64,000 bases of DNA from Chryseobacterium gleum (lineage in GTDB: Bacteria; Bacteroidota; Bacteroidia; Flavobacteriales; Schleiferiaceae): contig CAMCXO010000003.1 of NCBI GenBank assembly GCA_945883565.1, positions 1 through 64,000 on the forward strand. The letters run 5' to 3'. The translations under genes were made by a program, and so were the position numbers. Each line of letters begins with the position of its first letter. The stretch's first letter is position 1. Of the stretch, positions 49,067-58,177 are shown in pieces. Under the pieces are notes generated by a model. The model searched no databases. It had not been told where the DNA came from and saw only the letters and a list, made by a program, of their open reading frames with translations.

Positions 49067-50122
49067 ATGAAAATGAAGCTGTCTAATTTCCAATACCATT
49101 TACCGGAAGAACTAATTGCCCAATATCCAACCATTAACCGCGACGACAGCCGACTTATGGTGGTACATCGCGACTCTGGAAAAATTGAGCATAGAATATT
49201 TCGCGACATACTCGACTATTTCGAGGATGGTGACGTAATGGTTATGAATGACAGCTTGGTTTTTCCTGCTCGAATGTACGGAAATAAGGAAAAAACGGGT
49301 GCCGTAATTGAGGTTTTTTTGCTACGTGAATTGAACTCTGAAAGTCGGCTTTGGGATGTTTTGGTTGATCCAGCTCGAAAAATCAGAATTGGAAACAAAC
49401 TTTATTTTGGCGACGACGACAGTTTGGTGGCTGAGGTAATTGACAATACGACTTCGCGTGGCCGCACTTTGAGATTTTTGTTCGATGGTAGTTATGAGGA
49501 ATTTCGCCAAAAACTTAAAGACTTGGGCGAAACACCGCTTCCGAAATACATTACGCGTCCGGTAGAACCGGAAGATGCTGAGCGTTACCAAACCATTTTT
49601 GCCAAACACGAAGGAGCAGTAGCAGCTCCAGTGGCAGGACTGCACTTCAGCAAGCATTTGGTTAAGCGCATGGAAATTAAAGGAGTGAATTTTTCCACCA
49701 TTACCTTACACGTTGGCTTAGGGACTTTTAGGCAAGTAGAAGTTGAGGACTTGAGCAAACATAAAATGGACTCTGAGCAGTTTTTTATAACCCGTGAAGC
49801 TTGCGATGTTGTAAATAAATCTATTGTAAATAATAAAAAGGTTTGTGCAATTGGAACAACTGTTTTAAGGGCTATTGAAAGTAGTGTTAGCACTGAGAAC
49901 ACTTTAAACCCACATGAGGGATGGACATCCAAGTTCATTTTCAATCCCTTTAATTTTCGAATTGCCAACAGCATTGTGACCAATTTCCATGAGTCGCAGA
50001 GTACTTTACTGATGATGACTTCGGCTTTTACCGGACATGATTTGTTAATGGAAGCTTATCAAACGGCTTTGAAAGAAAAGTATAGATTTTTAGCTTATGG
50101 CGATGCCATGTTGATCTTGTAA
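49067..50122 (+). CDS. queA: tRNA preQ1(34) S-adenosylmethionine ribosyltransferase-isomerase
   Basis: This 351-residue enzyme adds the ribosyl part of S-adenosylmethionine to preQ1 at the wobble position of GUN tRNAs, forming epoxyqueuosine. The N terminus [29 protein letters not shown] is characteristic. [12 protein letters not shown], the central [30 protein letters not shown] and the C-terminal [19 protein letters not shown] follow. The start may be the ATG at 49067 or at 49073 ([10 protein letters not shown]), the latter giving the more usual QueA opening. It has a good promoter just upstream and converges with the PLP-enzyme gene, whose stop is 1 bp away. Confidence 0.95.
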   Translation: MKMKLSNFQYHLPEELIAQYPTINRDDSRLMVVHRDSGKIEHRIFRDILDYFEDGDVMVMNDSLVFPARMYGNKEKTGAVIEVFLLRELNSESRLWDVLVDPARKIRIGNKLYFGDDDSLVAEVIDNTTSRGRTLRFLFDGSYEEFRQKLKDLGETPLPKYITRPVEPEDAERYQTIFAKHEGAVAAPVAGLHFSKHLVKRMEIKGVNFSTITLHVGLGTFRQVEVEDLSKHKMDSEQFFITREACDVVNKSIVNNKKVCAIGTTVLRAIESSVSTENTLNPHEGWTSKFIFNPFNFRIANSIVTNFHESQSTLLMMTSAFTGHDLLMEAYQTALKEKYRFLAYGDAMLIL

Positions 50123-50123
50123 A

Positions 50124-51011
50124 TCAACCATTTTCGAACCCATTCCATCCCTGTAAACCGCCTGTATTTACCCAAAGTACTTGGCTGTATGCAGGGATTT
50201 CGTGATTGACTGCCATTTGGTATAGACCTAAAAGCAATTTGGTATTATAAATCGGATCAGGTTTAATTCCATATTGCTGTTGAAACCAATTCGCAAAATC
50301 TCGCTCACTTTTGTCCAGTTTTCCAAATCCTTTTCCTGCATATTTTGAGATTATTTGATATTTTGAATGATTTGAGTAAGATAAAGACGTTATGAAGTTC
50401 TCCTGAACTGCAAATTGTTTAAGTGCACTAAAGCCCCACAATATTTGATGTGGAAGAATAGTGTTGAGAAGGCCGGCAAATGTGGTACCTGTGCCCAAAG
50501 GGCAAACAATATGGGTAGAAAAATTTGTGTGTTCGCCCAAAATTTCGCAGCATCCCAAAAACCCTAAATAAGTTGAACCGCCTTCAGGCAAATAGTACCA
50601 GTTATCGCTTTGCAAACCTTGCTTTTCGTTAAACGATACTTTGAGTTCCTTGAATGATTCATAAGGCACGAAACACAGCTCTACCCCTAATTTCTTTAAG
50701 CTTTCAATAGTTTTATTATTAACCTCTTGACCTCTTAAATAAGCCCGACAAGGAATGTTTAACTGGGCGCAACATGCAGCCATAGCGGCTAAATGGTTAG
50801 AATAAGCACCACCAATCGATACTATGCCTAAAGCACCTTTATCAAGTGCATCCAAAACTGGATATTTTAATTTTCGCCACTTATTCCCACCAAACTCGGG
50901 GTGAAGTTCATCTTCTCGAAGCACCCATACTTCTACTCCATTCCAATTATCAATGAATTGCACTTGTGACTTCTCTGGTATTTTGGCCCAAGGCAATTCT
51001 CTTAAAAACAT
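50124..51011 (-). CDS. ACC deaminase/D-cysteine desulfhydrase-like PLP enzyme
   Basis: This 295-residue fold-type II PLP enzyme is of the 1-aminocyclopropane-1-carboxylate deaminase/D-cysteine desulfhydrase group. The cofactor lysine is in the motif REDELHPEFGGNKWRKLKY. IGGAYSNHLAAMAACC is the usual substrate-side serine/asparagine loop, and the cofactor phosphate loop appears as CPLGTGTTFAGL. It would deaminate a small amino acid or release sulfide from D-cysteine. Family members in bacteria without plant contact usually act on D-cysteine. Its ATG lies within the 3' end of the trmN6-like gene (10-bp overlap), and it ends the five-gene minus-strand unit. Confidence 0.82.
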   Translation of the reverse strand: MFLRELPWAKIPEKSQVQFIDNWNGVEVWVLREDELHPEFGGNKWRKLKYPVLDALDKGALGIVSIGGAYSNHLAAMAACCAQLNIPCRAYLRGQEVNNKTIESLKKLGVELCFVPYESFKELKVSFNEKQGLQSDNWYYLPEGGSTYLGFLGCCEILGEHTNFSTHIVCPLGTGTTFAGLLNTILPHQILWGFSALKQFAVQENFITSLSYSNHSKYQIISKYAGKGFGKLDKSERDFANWFQQQYGIKPDPIYNTKLLLGLYQMAVNHEIPAYSQVLWVNTGGLQGWNGFENG

Positions 51012-51706
51012 AAGAAATCTTTAACCAATTCTCTGTATTGACTACTCCATTCCCCGGCTGAATCTTTTAAATAAAGTTCTGTTTCAATTAATCCAACTTC
51101 AGGCAAAGGGCCATATTGTAATAGATGCCTCAATGGTTTCTTCCCAATTCGGTCAAAAATTACGCAGCTTGCTTGAATACTCTTATTGAAGATATCTCCA
51201 TAAACTTTGATGTTCAAATTGGACTGATAAGGCAAAACAAGTGCTATACTTCCTTCCTCAGAACAAAAACCGGCTAAAACTTTGAGCCAAATTATAAAAT
51301 CGCTTAAAGAAATATGCCTACCGGCATTTGAAGCCGGATTTGTTGATTTTAGAGAATTCAAGAAAAACGGTGGATTGCTTACAATCAAATCATAGCTTGC
51401 TTTTCTTTGGTCATTTAAAACATCAAATTCAAATAATTTAATTTGGTTTTGAAATGGCAAAGTTGCTAAGCTTTCACCAAACTCAAATAGTGCTTCTCGA
51501 TTGTTTTCAAAAGCATGAATTTCAGCTGTTCTATGCCTTTGTGCGATCATGGCCGAGAGGACTCCCGTTCCGCTTCCTACATCTGCAACTCTTTTTACAT
51601 TTTTACCTATATTTAACCAAGCGCCTAAACACACTGCATCGGTTCCAATTTTATGTGGACTAATTTGATTGTAAAGACTAAAGTATTTAAATCGAAATAT
51701 CTGCAA
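51002..51706 (-). CDS. trmN6: tRNA1(Val) (adenine(37)-N6)-methyltransferase-like
   Basis: This 234-residue class I SAM-dependent methyltransferase has the N terminus FRFKYFSLYNQISPHKIGTDAVCLGAW, which is typical of the YfiC/TrmN6 family, in which the K-x-G-T-D-[AG]-x-L-L segment precedes the SAM site. Motif I is VADVGSGTGVLSAMIAQR, the acidic ribose-binding region is HAFENNREA, and the catalytic NPPF is in LIVSNPPFFLN. It would methylate A37 of tRNA-Val. It lies between rimM (2-bp gap) and the PLP-enzyme gene (10-bp overlap), in a translation-related cluster. Confidence 0.88.
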   Translation of the reverse strand: MQIFRFKYFSLYNQISPHKIGTDAVCLGAWLNIGKNVKRVADVGSGTGVLSAMIAQRHRTAEIHAFENNREALFEFGESLATLPFQNQIKLFEFDVLNDQRKASYDLIVSNPPFFLNSLKSTNPASNAGRHISLSDFIIWLKVLAGFCSEEGSIALVLPYQSNLNIKVYGDIFNKSIQASCVIFDRIGKKPLRHLLQYGPLPEVGLIETELYLKDSAGEWSSQYRELVKDFLCF

Positions 51707-51708
51707 TT

Positions 51709-52233
51709 CTATCTGTATAAATCTATCAAGCCAGCCGGAAGGTTAAACGTTATCAAAGAATTGTTTCGATCAATTTCATGAATTAAGGCATCATCGATAG
51801 GAATTAAGGCTTCCTTGCCATTCTCCAATTCTACAGCAATTAAGGGCTGCATAGCTCTATCTAGAACAGATTTTATAGTCCCAAGTAAACCATCTTCTCT
51901 ATCAAACGCCTGAAAGCCTATAATTTCGTGATAATAAAAGGCATTACCGACAAGTGGTGGCAATAAATTTAAAGGTAAAAATATCTTTCGTCCTAAAAGC
52001 ACCTCAGCGTCGTTGGCCGAATCGAATCCTTCAAATTTTATTCGAAAACGACCTGCAGGGTCATACTGGCAATCTTCAGAAAAATGAGGAAGCATATTGC
52101 CATCATCCTCAATATAAAACACTTTTTGATCCGCAAAAACCTCAGGATTATCGGCGTCAGGATGCATCACCACATATCCTTTAAGTCCAGTGGTTTTGCT
52201 TATGTATCCAAGTTCGAAATAAAGCGGGTTCAT
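51709..52233 (-). CDS. rimM: 16S rRNA processing protein RimM
   Basis: This 174-residue ribosome-maturation factor acts on the 30S head. The N-terminal beta-barrel starts FELGYISKTTGLKGYVVMHPD. A PRC-barrel follows with FYYHEIIGFQAFDREDGLLG, then LENGKEALIPIDDALIHEID and the terminal LPAGLIDLY, all matching RimM. The usual neighbours rpsP and trmD are not adjacent; instead it follows the acyl-CoA carboxylase gene with a 4-bp ATGA overlap and precedes trmN6. Confidence 0.92.
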   Translation of the reverse strand: MNPLYFELGYISKTTGLKGYVVMHPDADNPEVFADQKVFYIEDDGNMLPHFSEDCQYDPAGRFRIKFEGFDSANDAEVLLGRKIFLPLNLLPPLVGNAFYYHEIIGFQAFDREDGLLGTIKSVLDRAMQPLIAVELENGKEALIPIDDALIHEIDRNNSLITFNLPAGLIDLYR

Positions 52234-53867
52234 ACTTGAATAATACCAGGATTGTATACGGGAATATTATACTGGTTGTTAGCCATTTCTATGCCCATAC
52301 TCAACCATTTGCGGGTGTCGAGAGGATCAATTATGGCGTCTACCCAAAGCCGAGCTGCCGCATAATATGGTGATGTTTGCTCGGTATACCGATCTTTAAT
52401 GCGGTTGTAAAGCTCATTCTCACCTTCTGGACTTAATTTCTGACCATCGCCTTCCACCCTTGCTTTTTCTATTTGAAGAAGTACTTTGGCAGCTTGGGCA
52501 CCACCCATTACGGCCAACTGAGCACTAGGCCAAGCCACAATTAATCTGGGGTCATATGCTTTTCCACACATAGCATAATTGCCTGCGCCATAAGAATTGC
52601 CTATTATAACAGTGAACTTCGGAACCACAGAGTTGCTTACAGCATTCACCATTTTGGCCCCATCTTTTATTATGCCGCCATGTTCCGATCTACTGCCAAC
52701 CATAAAGCCTGTCACATCTTGAAGAAAAACCAACGGTATTCGTTTTTGATTACAATTCGCAATAAACCGAGTAGCTTTATCTGCAGAATCAGAGTAAATA
52801 ACCCCTCCCATTTGCATTTCACCCTTTTTATTCTTAATTATTTCACGGTTATTGGCCACAATGCCTACCGCCCAACCATTTATTCTGGCATACCCTGTAA
52901 GAATGGTTCTTCCATAACCCTCTTTGTATTGCTCAAATTCGCTATTGTCTACCAGCCTTTCTATAATTTCTAACGAAGCATAAGGCTTGGTTCTATCGCT
53001 TGGTAGAAGGCTATAAATTTCTTTAGGATTTTTAACCGGTTCTTTAGCTTGAATTCTTGAAAATCCTGCTTTGCTTTGGTCGCCTAACTTATCAACTAAA
53101 TTTCGTATGGTCTTTAAAGCATCCGCATCGTCTTTGGCTTTGTAGTCGGTAACACCCGAAATTTCGCAATGGGTGGTGGCACCCCCTAAAGTTTCATTAT
53201 CGATATCTTCACCAATTGCAGCTTTTACCAGATAGGAACCAGCTAAAAAAATACTCCCTGTTTTATCAACAATCAAAGCTTCATCGCTCATTATAGGCAA
53301 ATAAGCCCCACCTGCTACACAGCTCCCCATAATGGCTGAAATTTGAGTTATGCCTTGGCTTGATAAAATGGCGTTGTTTCTAAAAATTCGCCCAAAATTC
53401 TCTTTATCCGGAAAAATCTCGTCTTGCATGGGTAAATAAACTCCGGCGCTGTCAACCAAGTATAAAATTGGTATTCGATTTTCAAGTGAAATCTCTTGAG
53501 CCCTTAGGTTTTTTTTTCCTGTTATAGGAAACCATGCACCGGCTTTCACTGTGGCATCATTGGCTACAATAAGGCACATTCGGCCTTTTACATAACCCAA
53601 AACCACAACCACACCTCCAGCCGGACAGCCTCCATGTTCTTTATACATTTCGTACCCGGCAAAAGCGCCTAATTCTATAAAATCAGATTTTTCATCAATC
53701 AAAAGGGCAATACGCTCTCGGGCACTCAGTTTACCCTGTTCGTGCTGCTTTTGTATTCTTTTCAGACCTCCGCCAAGTTCGATTTTTGACAGGCGCTGGC
53801 GCATTTCGCTAATGAGCAATTTTATGTCGTCCTCGTTGCGGTTAATTTCAAGCTCTTTGGGGTTCAT
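52230..53867 (-). CDS. Acyl-CoA carboxylase carboxyltransferase subunit (MCC-beta-like)
   Basis: This 545-residue subunit transfers CO2 from carboxy-biotin to an acyl-CoA. The crotonase-fold duplicate domains are about 35-270 and 290-530. The segment LVDSAGVYLPMQDEIFPDKE followed by FGRIFRNNAILSSQGI, MGSCVAGGAYLPIMSDEALIV and the late GRSEHGGIIKDGAKM-like region match methylcrotonyl-CoA carboxylase beta subunits (leucine breakdown) better than propionyl-CoA carboxylase. The biotin carboxylase alpha subunit is not in the window, so the substrate remains open. It is fused transcriptionally to rimM (4-bp overlap). A perfect 17-bp duplication lies directly upstream. Confidence 0.88.
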   Translation of the reverse strand: MNPKELEINRNEDDIKLLISEMRQRLSKIELGGGLKRIQKQHEQGKLSARERIALLIDEKSDFIELGAFAGYEMYKEHGGCPAGGVVVVLGYVKGRMCLIVANDATVKAGAWFPITGKKNLRAQEISLENRIPILYLVDSAGVYLPMQDEIFPDKENFGRIFRNNAILSSQGITQISAIMGSCVAGGAYLPIMSDEALIVDKTGSIFLAGSYLVKAAIGEDIDNETLGGATTHCEISGVTDYKAKDDADALKTIRNLVDKLGDQSKAGFSRIQAKEPVKNPKEIYSLLPSDRTKPYASLEIIERLVDNSEFEQYKEGYGRTILTGYARINGWAVGIVANNREIIKNKKGEMQMGGVIYSDSADKATRFIANCNQKRIPLVFLQDVTGFMVGSRSEHGGIIKDGAKMVNAVSNSVVPKFTVIIGNSYGAGNYAMCGKAYDPRLIVAWPSAQLAVMGGAQAAKVLLQIEKARVEGDGQKLSPEGENELYNRIKDRYTEQTSPYYAAARLWVDAIIDPLDTRKWLSMGIEMANNQYNIPVYNPGIIQV

Positions 53868-53901
53868 TTAGTTGCAGGTTTCTATTAGTTGCAGGTTTCT
53901 A
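53868..53901. repeat. Perfect 17-bp tandem duplication across a stop codon
   Basis: TTAGTTGCAGGTTTCTA occurs at 53868-53884 and again at 53885-53901. The second copy is the last 17 bp of the SH3-like gene including its stop; the first copy fills exactly the 17-bp gap to the carboxylase ATG. Before the duplication the two genes would have been separated as TAA-ATG. Confidence 0.9.
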
Positions 53902-55015
53902 TGTTGAAAATATCGGCAATTCTCCAAATGCCTTCATTTTGGTTGTGGCTAAGTAAGAGGGTAAATCTTGATTGAATAAGCGAGCGCTCTGCTATTAAAA
54001 CATCCGGAATTCGGTCTTCGTTTAAATCACCTATCCAAATTATTTCCGGACTGCCACAACGGTTTTCAAGATTCAAAACGGCTGCTAGATCTTGAACTTG
54101 TTCGCCCATTTGCGCCTTTAAACGATAAGCTTCAATAGCTAAACAACCTTCGACACTGTTTATATTTCCCAATGCCGTTAAACGAATCGAAAGCCGGTTT
54201 TCTATTCCATAAACTGGCAAATTAGCCAATTGACCTGGCATCAAGCCTATGGGTAAGCTAACCGATTGTGGTGGATTCTCTTTAATATCTTTATACCTTT
54301 CTAGGGGTAAATTGGTGCCAACCAAAAAAATCGATTTTTCAACTTCACCTGTTTCGATATCAAATTCTAAATTCTCGCTTGTTCGACTTTGACTTAAAAC
54401 CACTTTTAAATTTACTCGTTTTAATTTGTATGAAGGGGGGGCTTGTTCATCAGTGTATAATCCATACCAGTTTAAACTAGGATCTATTTGATTTACATTA
54501 CCACAATAATTGTAAACTTCAGCCAGAACTTTAAAATTATGATAGTTAAGTGTTGTTATCTTAGACAAAGTGTCAACTCGTTCAATATTCTTAACACTAT
54601 CGAGCTTCCAATTTTTTTGTCTAAGAATAGTATCTGTTATTTCGAAAATGCCCGTTTTAGAACTATCTTTAGTTTCGATAGATTTTTCGGGTTCAAGGTC
54701 AAAGGCTTTGGTAAATCCATCAAATAAAAATCCCTCGTACTTCTTATACTGAACAAATCGCCAATGGCCTTCAACTTCTTCAGTTTTAAAACCCCCAAAT
54801 AATTCAGGACAAGCCAGAATTAAACTATCGAAAGGTACCGTTGCAACTATTTTACCTTCAACACTTGGTTTAATACGTATACGCAAGCCCGATGGCGCAA
54901 AAACCCTAAGTAAATCGCTGGGAACACACACTTTCTGAGCCAATAATTCTTGGCCGAAACCTAAGAAAACAAGAGGAATAAAACACTTCACCCCAAAAAC
55001 CCTACTTAACCACAT
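53885..55015 (-). CDS. Exported SH3-like protein, unknown function
   Basis: This 376-residue protein has a signal peptide (MWLSRVFGVKCFIPLVFLGF, cut near LLAQ) and a bacterial SH3-like domain (about 35-105: RIRIKPSVEGKIVATVPFDS, WRFVQYKKYEGFLFDGF). A middle region of no recognisable fold follows. The C-terminal segment IIWIGDLNEDRIPDVLIAER resembles an FG-GAP/calcium-binding loop. SH3-like domains often bind peptidoglycan or proteins. It is the first gene of the unit running through the acyl-CoA carboxylase, rimM, trmN6 and PLP-enzyme genes. The start is the ATG at 55013-55015. Confidence 0.65.
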   Translation of the reverse strand: MWLSRVFGVKCFIPLVFLGFGQELLAQKVCVPSDLLRVFAPSGLRIRIKPSVEGKIVATVPFDSLILACPELFGGFKTEEVEGHWRFVQYKKYEGFLFDGFTKAFDLEPEKSIETKDSSKTGIFEITDTILRQKNWKLDSVKNIERVDTLSKITTLNYHNFKVLAEVYNYCGNVNQIDPSLNWYGLYTDEQAPPSYKLKRVNLKVVLSQSRTSENLEFDIETGEVEKSIFLVGTNLPLERYKDIKENPPQSVSLPIGLMPGQLANLPVYGIENRLSIRLTALGNINSVEGCLAIEAYRLKAQMGEQVQDLAAVLNLENRCGSPEIIWIGDLNEDRIPDVLIAERSLIQSRFTLLLSHNQNEGIWRIADIFNIETCN

Positions 55016-55115
55016 GATTTATATATTTTCTTTCATGAAAGCGCTAAGTTAGGATGCTCAAACAGGGCTTTGCAAATGACATTATATTTTTTGGTAAAAT
55101 AAGTCCTTTTTGGGT

Positions 55116-57413
55116 TTAAAAAGGATATCCGATACCCAAATTGAAGGTATAGTCATTTATTTTTAATGGTTCCGGAAACCAATTTCGGTTATTGCTTCCC
55201 TTTTGGTAAGGATAACGGAATGGCACTCCTATATCAAGTCTAATAACAAAGAAGCTTAAATCATAGCGAACACCCAAACCACCACCAATGGCAATCTGAT
55301 TCAGGAATTCGTTCCATTTAAAAAGTGTTTCAGGAAACTGCAAATAAGCCTCATGTACTGGTTTATTAGATTGAATAACCCAAATATTGCCTACATCAAT
55401 AAAAGCTGCCCCTTTTAAAGCTCCCCAAATTGTATTACGGTATTCTAAGTTCCCCAGTATTTTTAAGGGTGCAATATTGATTCGGGTATTGCCCTCGCTA
55501 TAACCTCCTGGACCAAGCCTATAAGCTGGCCATGCACGAATATCGTTGGTGCCACCGGCAAAAAAAGCTTTTTCGAAAGGTAATACATAATCTCCATTTC
55601 CATAGGCCCACAATATCCCTGAAAAAAATCTGAAAATCAGATACTCATCTTTTTTTTGATGCCAATAAAAACGAAAATCTGCATCTAGTCTTAAATATTG
55701 CGTTGATTGCACACCAAAAATCCTATCTGCTTGTCCAGACTCTACCGTTCGTTTTAACAACAGGCTACTAACATTACCTGCTGTTTCGATGTTCCCTCTT
55801 AAAATTCTAAAATTTCGATTACCTTTTATAGGTTGTTCATTATAATTGAAAGTATAACGGGTACTAAGTGCTACCAACGACTCAAAACCGGTTTTAAATG
55901 GTAAATCTTCAAAAAACTCAGGATCAATTCTAATCACATTTGTGTACCTTAAATCTATAAGGTTGAATGTATGTTGTTTTGTGTTACTTTCCCACCAATC
56001 GTAATACAATCTTGTACTTAACAAATAGCGCTCAAATTCGGCTCTTTGCTGATAAATAATATCAAAGGCTACACCCGACCGTGGGCGCATTCGTTTGGGC
56101 AACAGGCCATATGTTCTGAATGGCAACAAAAACCGCGGAAAATCTATACTGGTTTCTAATCCGATTTCGCGAGTATTGAATATTTGATCTGAATACCTTG
56201 AATTGTATTGTGCTTCAACAGAACCTCTAATACGCAAATTTAAAATTTCACCTCCTTTAAATGGATTGCGGTTGGTCCATCCAAAACTGCCTCCAATTCC
56301 AAAATTGCCAGCCGTATTGGTACCAGTTAATTCTGTTGTGAATGCGCTGCTGTTATATGGATTTAGTTTTATTCTCGCCACTAATCGTTCAGAATTGCTG
56401 TCGGCAGGTAAGTTAGCAAATGAAATATCTGTACTTTGAAAAATTCTCAACCCTATAAGGTGACGATAGCTATCTCGAATCTTACTTTGTTGGTACACTT
56501 CGCCAGGTTTAAAATACAAGGCTTCGGAAACAACTTGTGGTTTTAAAAGATCAGAACTGTCGCGATAAAAAAACCAATATTTTGAGTTAAACAATAAGCT
56601 ATCTACAAAAGGCTTTCGCTCACGAACAATGGCAAAATCAGGGTCAATTTCAACTCGTTCTATAACGCTTGGCAAGAATGGCACTCGGTATGAAGAATCG
56701 CGAATTTCAATTACCCGATCTTCAATTTTCATATGAAGGGAAACTAGTTTGGCAGCCACATTGGTATCGGCTTCAAACTTTATTCGCTCTTTTGGGAATG
56801 CGTAAAAACCTTTTTCTCTCAATAAGTCAACAATTCGCTCACGTTCACTTTCCAGAACTGCGGCATCATAAGGTTGTCCAATTTTTACTAGAGATGTACC
56901 TTCACTTTGTTTAAGCCAGTATTCAACCGAGGGTGACTCAACCGAGTATTTATAAGTCGACACATTGTATCGTGGACCTGAAAACAACTCATAAACTACC
57001 TTGGCTTTTTTATTGCCACTAGAAACAATTTGATAAGTGGTGGCATTCTCGAAATAACCTTGATTAAATAAATAGACCCCCATTTGGTAAGCAGAACGTT
57101 CTACTAAAGCTGTGTCTATGATTACAGGGGCTTCTCCGGCCTCTATCCAAAATTTTTTCAGGCCTTTTTCTGCTTCAGGATTTCCCCAATTATAAAGGTA
57201 CAAAGCTGTTCTTGGCCCTCTTAGCAGTCTTTTATTTGGGCTTTGTTTTACAATGCTCTTAATGGCGGAAGGCACCTTTTTTCTCCCGTTTAATACGAAC
57301 TCATTTTTTAACAACAACTGTTTATGACTCGGTACCCAGCGAGTTAAACTACAAGCTGTGAATATGAACAATACAATGAATGCGATAAAAGGCCGCAATA
57401 GCTTTACTGACAT
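55116..57413 (-). CDS. tamL: TamL-like outer-membrane lipoprotein (BamA/TamA family)
   Basis: This 765-residue Omp85-family protein has a lipobox FIFTAC (Cys21), so it is the lipoprotein form of TamA found in Bacteroidota. POTRA-like repeats occupy about 90-330 (YLFNQGYFENATTYQI, LLREKGFYAFPKE, YRHLIGLRIFQSTDI). The barrel (about 360-765) includes FFAGGTNDIRAWPAYRLGPGGYS, the (V/I)RG(F/Y)-like lid motif region, and ends GIGYPF with the terminal Phe. TamA and TamB help move outer-membrane components; TamB is not in the window. It diverges from the TrmH-type gene with a 41-bp gap containing both promoters. Confidence 0.88.
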   Translation of the reverse strand: MSVKLLRPFIAFIVLFIFTACSLTRWVPSHKQLLLKNEFVLNGRKKVPSAIKSIVKQSPNKRLLRGPRTALYLYNWGNPEAEKGLKKFWIEAGEAPVIIDTALVERSAYQMGVYLFNQGYFENATTYQIVSSGNKKAKVVYELFSGPRYNVSTYKYSVESPSVEYWLKQSEGTSLVKIGQPYDAAVLESERERIVDLLREKGFYAFPKERIKFEADTNVAAKLVSLHMKIEDRVIEIRDSSYRVPFLPSVIERVEIDPDFAIVRERKPFVDSLLFNSKYWFFYRDSSDLLKPQVVSEALYFKPGEVYQQSKIRDSYRHLIGLRIFQSTDISFANLPADSNSERLVARIKLNPYNSSAFTTELTGTNTAGNFGIGGSFGWTNRNPFKGGEILNLRIRGSVEAQYNSRYSDQIFNTREIGLETSIDFPRFLLPFRTYGLLPKRMRPRSGVAFDIIYQQRAEFERYLLSTRLYYDWWESNTKQHTFNLIDLRYTNVIRIDPEFFEDLPFKTGFESLVALSTRYTFNYNEQPIKGNRNFRILRGNIETAGNVSSLLLKRTVESGQADRIFGVQSTQYLRLDADFRFYWHQKKDEYLIFRFFSGILWAYGNGDYVLPFEKAFFAGGTNDIRAWPAYRLGPGGYSEGNTRINIAPLKILGNLEYRNTIWGALKGAAFIDVGNIWVIQSNKPVHEAYLQFPETLFKWNEFLNQIAIGGGLGVRYDLSFFVIRLDIGVPFRYPYQKGSNNRNWFPEPLKINDYTFNLGIGYPF

Positions 57414-57454
57414 TTAAATGGCTTGCGTATTTTGCGAAGATAAACATCCTAACC

Positions 57455-58177
57455 TTGTTAAGCACCTCACAAGAAAAGCGCATCAGAGCACTACATAGCA
57501 AAAAACAACGTCAAAAACTCGGGCTATTTATAGCCGAAGGAGATAAACTCATTGCTCAATTACTTAACTTTGAATGCATATTAGAAAACTTATTTTGTGT
57601 TGAACCATTCGATTCGGAATTATCATTTTCACCTATTCAAGCAAATGAATTAAAACGTCTATCATTGCTGGAACATCCTGCCAATAGTTTGGCGGTTTTT
57701 CAGCAAAAAAAATTCAATGCCATTAATGAAAAGATGCCTTGGCTTTTTCTTGATTCCATGCGCGACCCCGGGAATTTAGGAAATACCATTCGAACGGCGG
57801 CTTGGTTTGGAATCAAGCGTATTTATGCAAGTCTGGATACAACAGAAACTTACAATCCAAAAGTTGTTCAGGCCTCAATGGGTGGTGTTGGTTTTGTTGA
57901 TGTTGTTCGTATGGACCCCGAAGCGTTTATCGAGAAATGCAACAATAATCAGAAAACGCTCTGTTTAAGTCATATGGATGGACAAGACAGCCAGAAGTGG
58001 CATTTTGATGACACCCAAGCATTAATAATTGGTAATGAATCGAGAGGCATTTCACAAATATTTTATGAATACAACCATCTAAGAATTGCCATAAAACCCA
58101 TGACCCTTAACACTGTTGAATCTTTGAATGCGTCAACTGCGGCCGCTTTGCTCATGGCGCGCATCAGCCCACCATAA
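57455..58177 (+). CDS. TrmH/SpoU-family RNA 2'-O-methyltransferase (TTG start)
   Basis: This 240-residue SPOUT methyltransferase would add a methyl group to a ribose 2'-OH of rRNA or tRNA. Motif 1 is MRDPGNLGNTIRTAAWFG, motif 2 is ALIIGNESRGI and motif 3 is VESLNASTAAALLM, all intact. The N-terminal substrate-recognition domain (LHSKKQRQKLGLFIAEGDK) has the KxRxxxxxFxxEG pattern of the RlmB/TrmH group. No ATG is close to the conserved start, so TTG at 57455 is the likely start codon. It is divergent from tamL and converges with trkH (14-bp overlap). The target nucleotide is unknown. Confidence 0.9.
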   Translation: MLSTSQEKRIRALHSKKQRQKLGLFIAEGDKLIAQLLNFECILENLFCVEPFDSELSFSPIQANELKRLSLLEHPANSLAVFQQKKFNAINEKMPWLFLDSMRDPGNLGNTIRTAAWFGIKRIYASLDTTETYNPKVVQASMGGVGFVDVVRMDPEAFIEKCNNNQKTLCLSHMDGQDSQKWHFDDTQALIIGNESRGISQIFYEYNHLRIAIKPMTLNTVESLNASTAAALLMARISPP

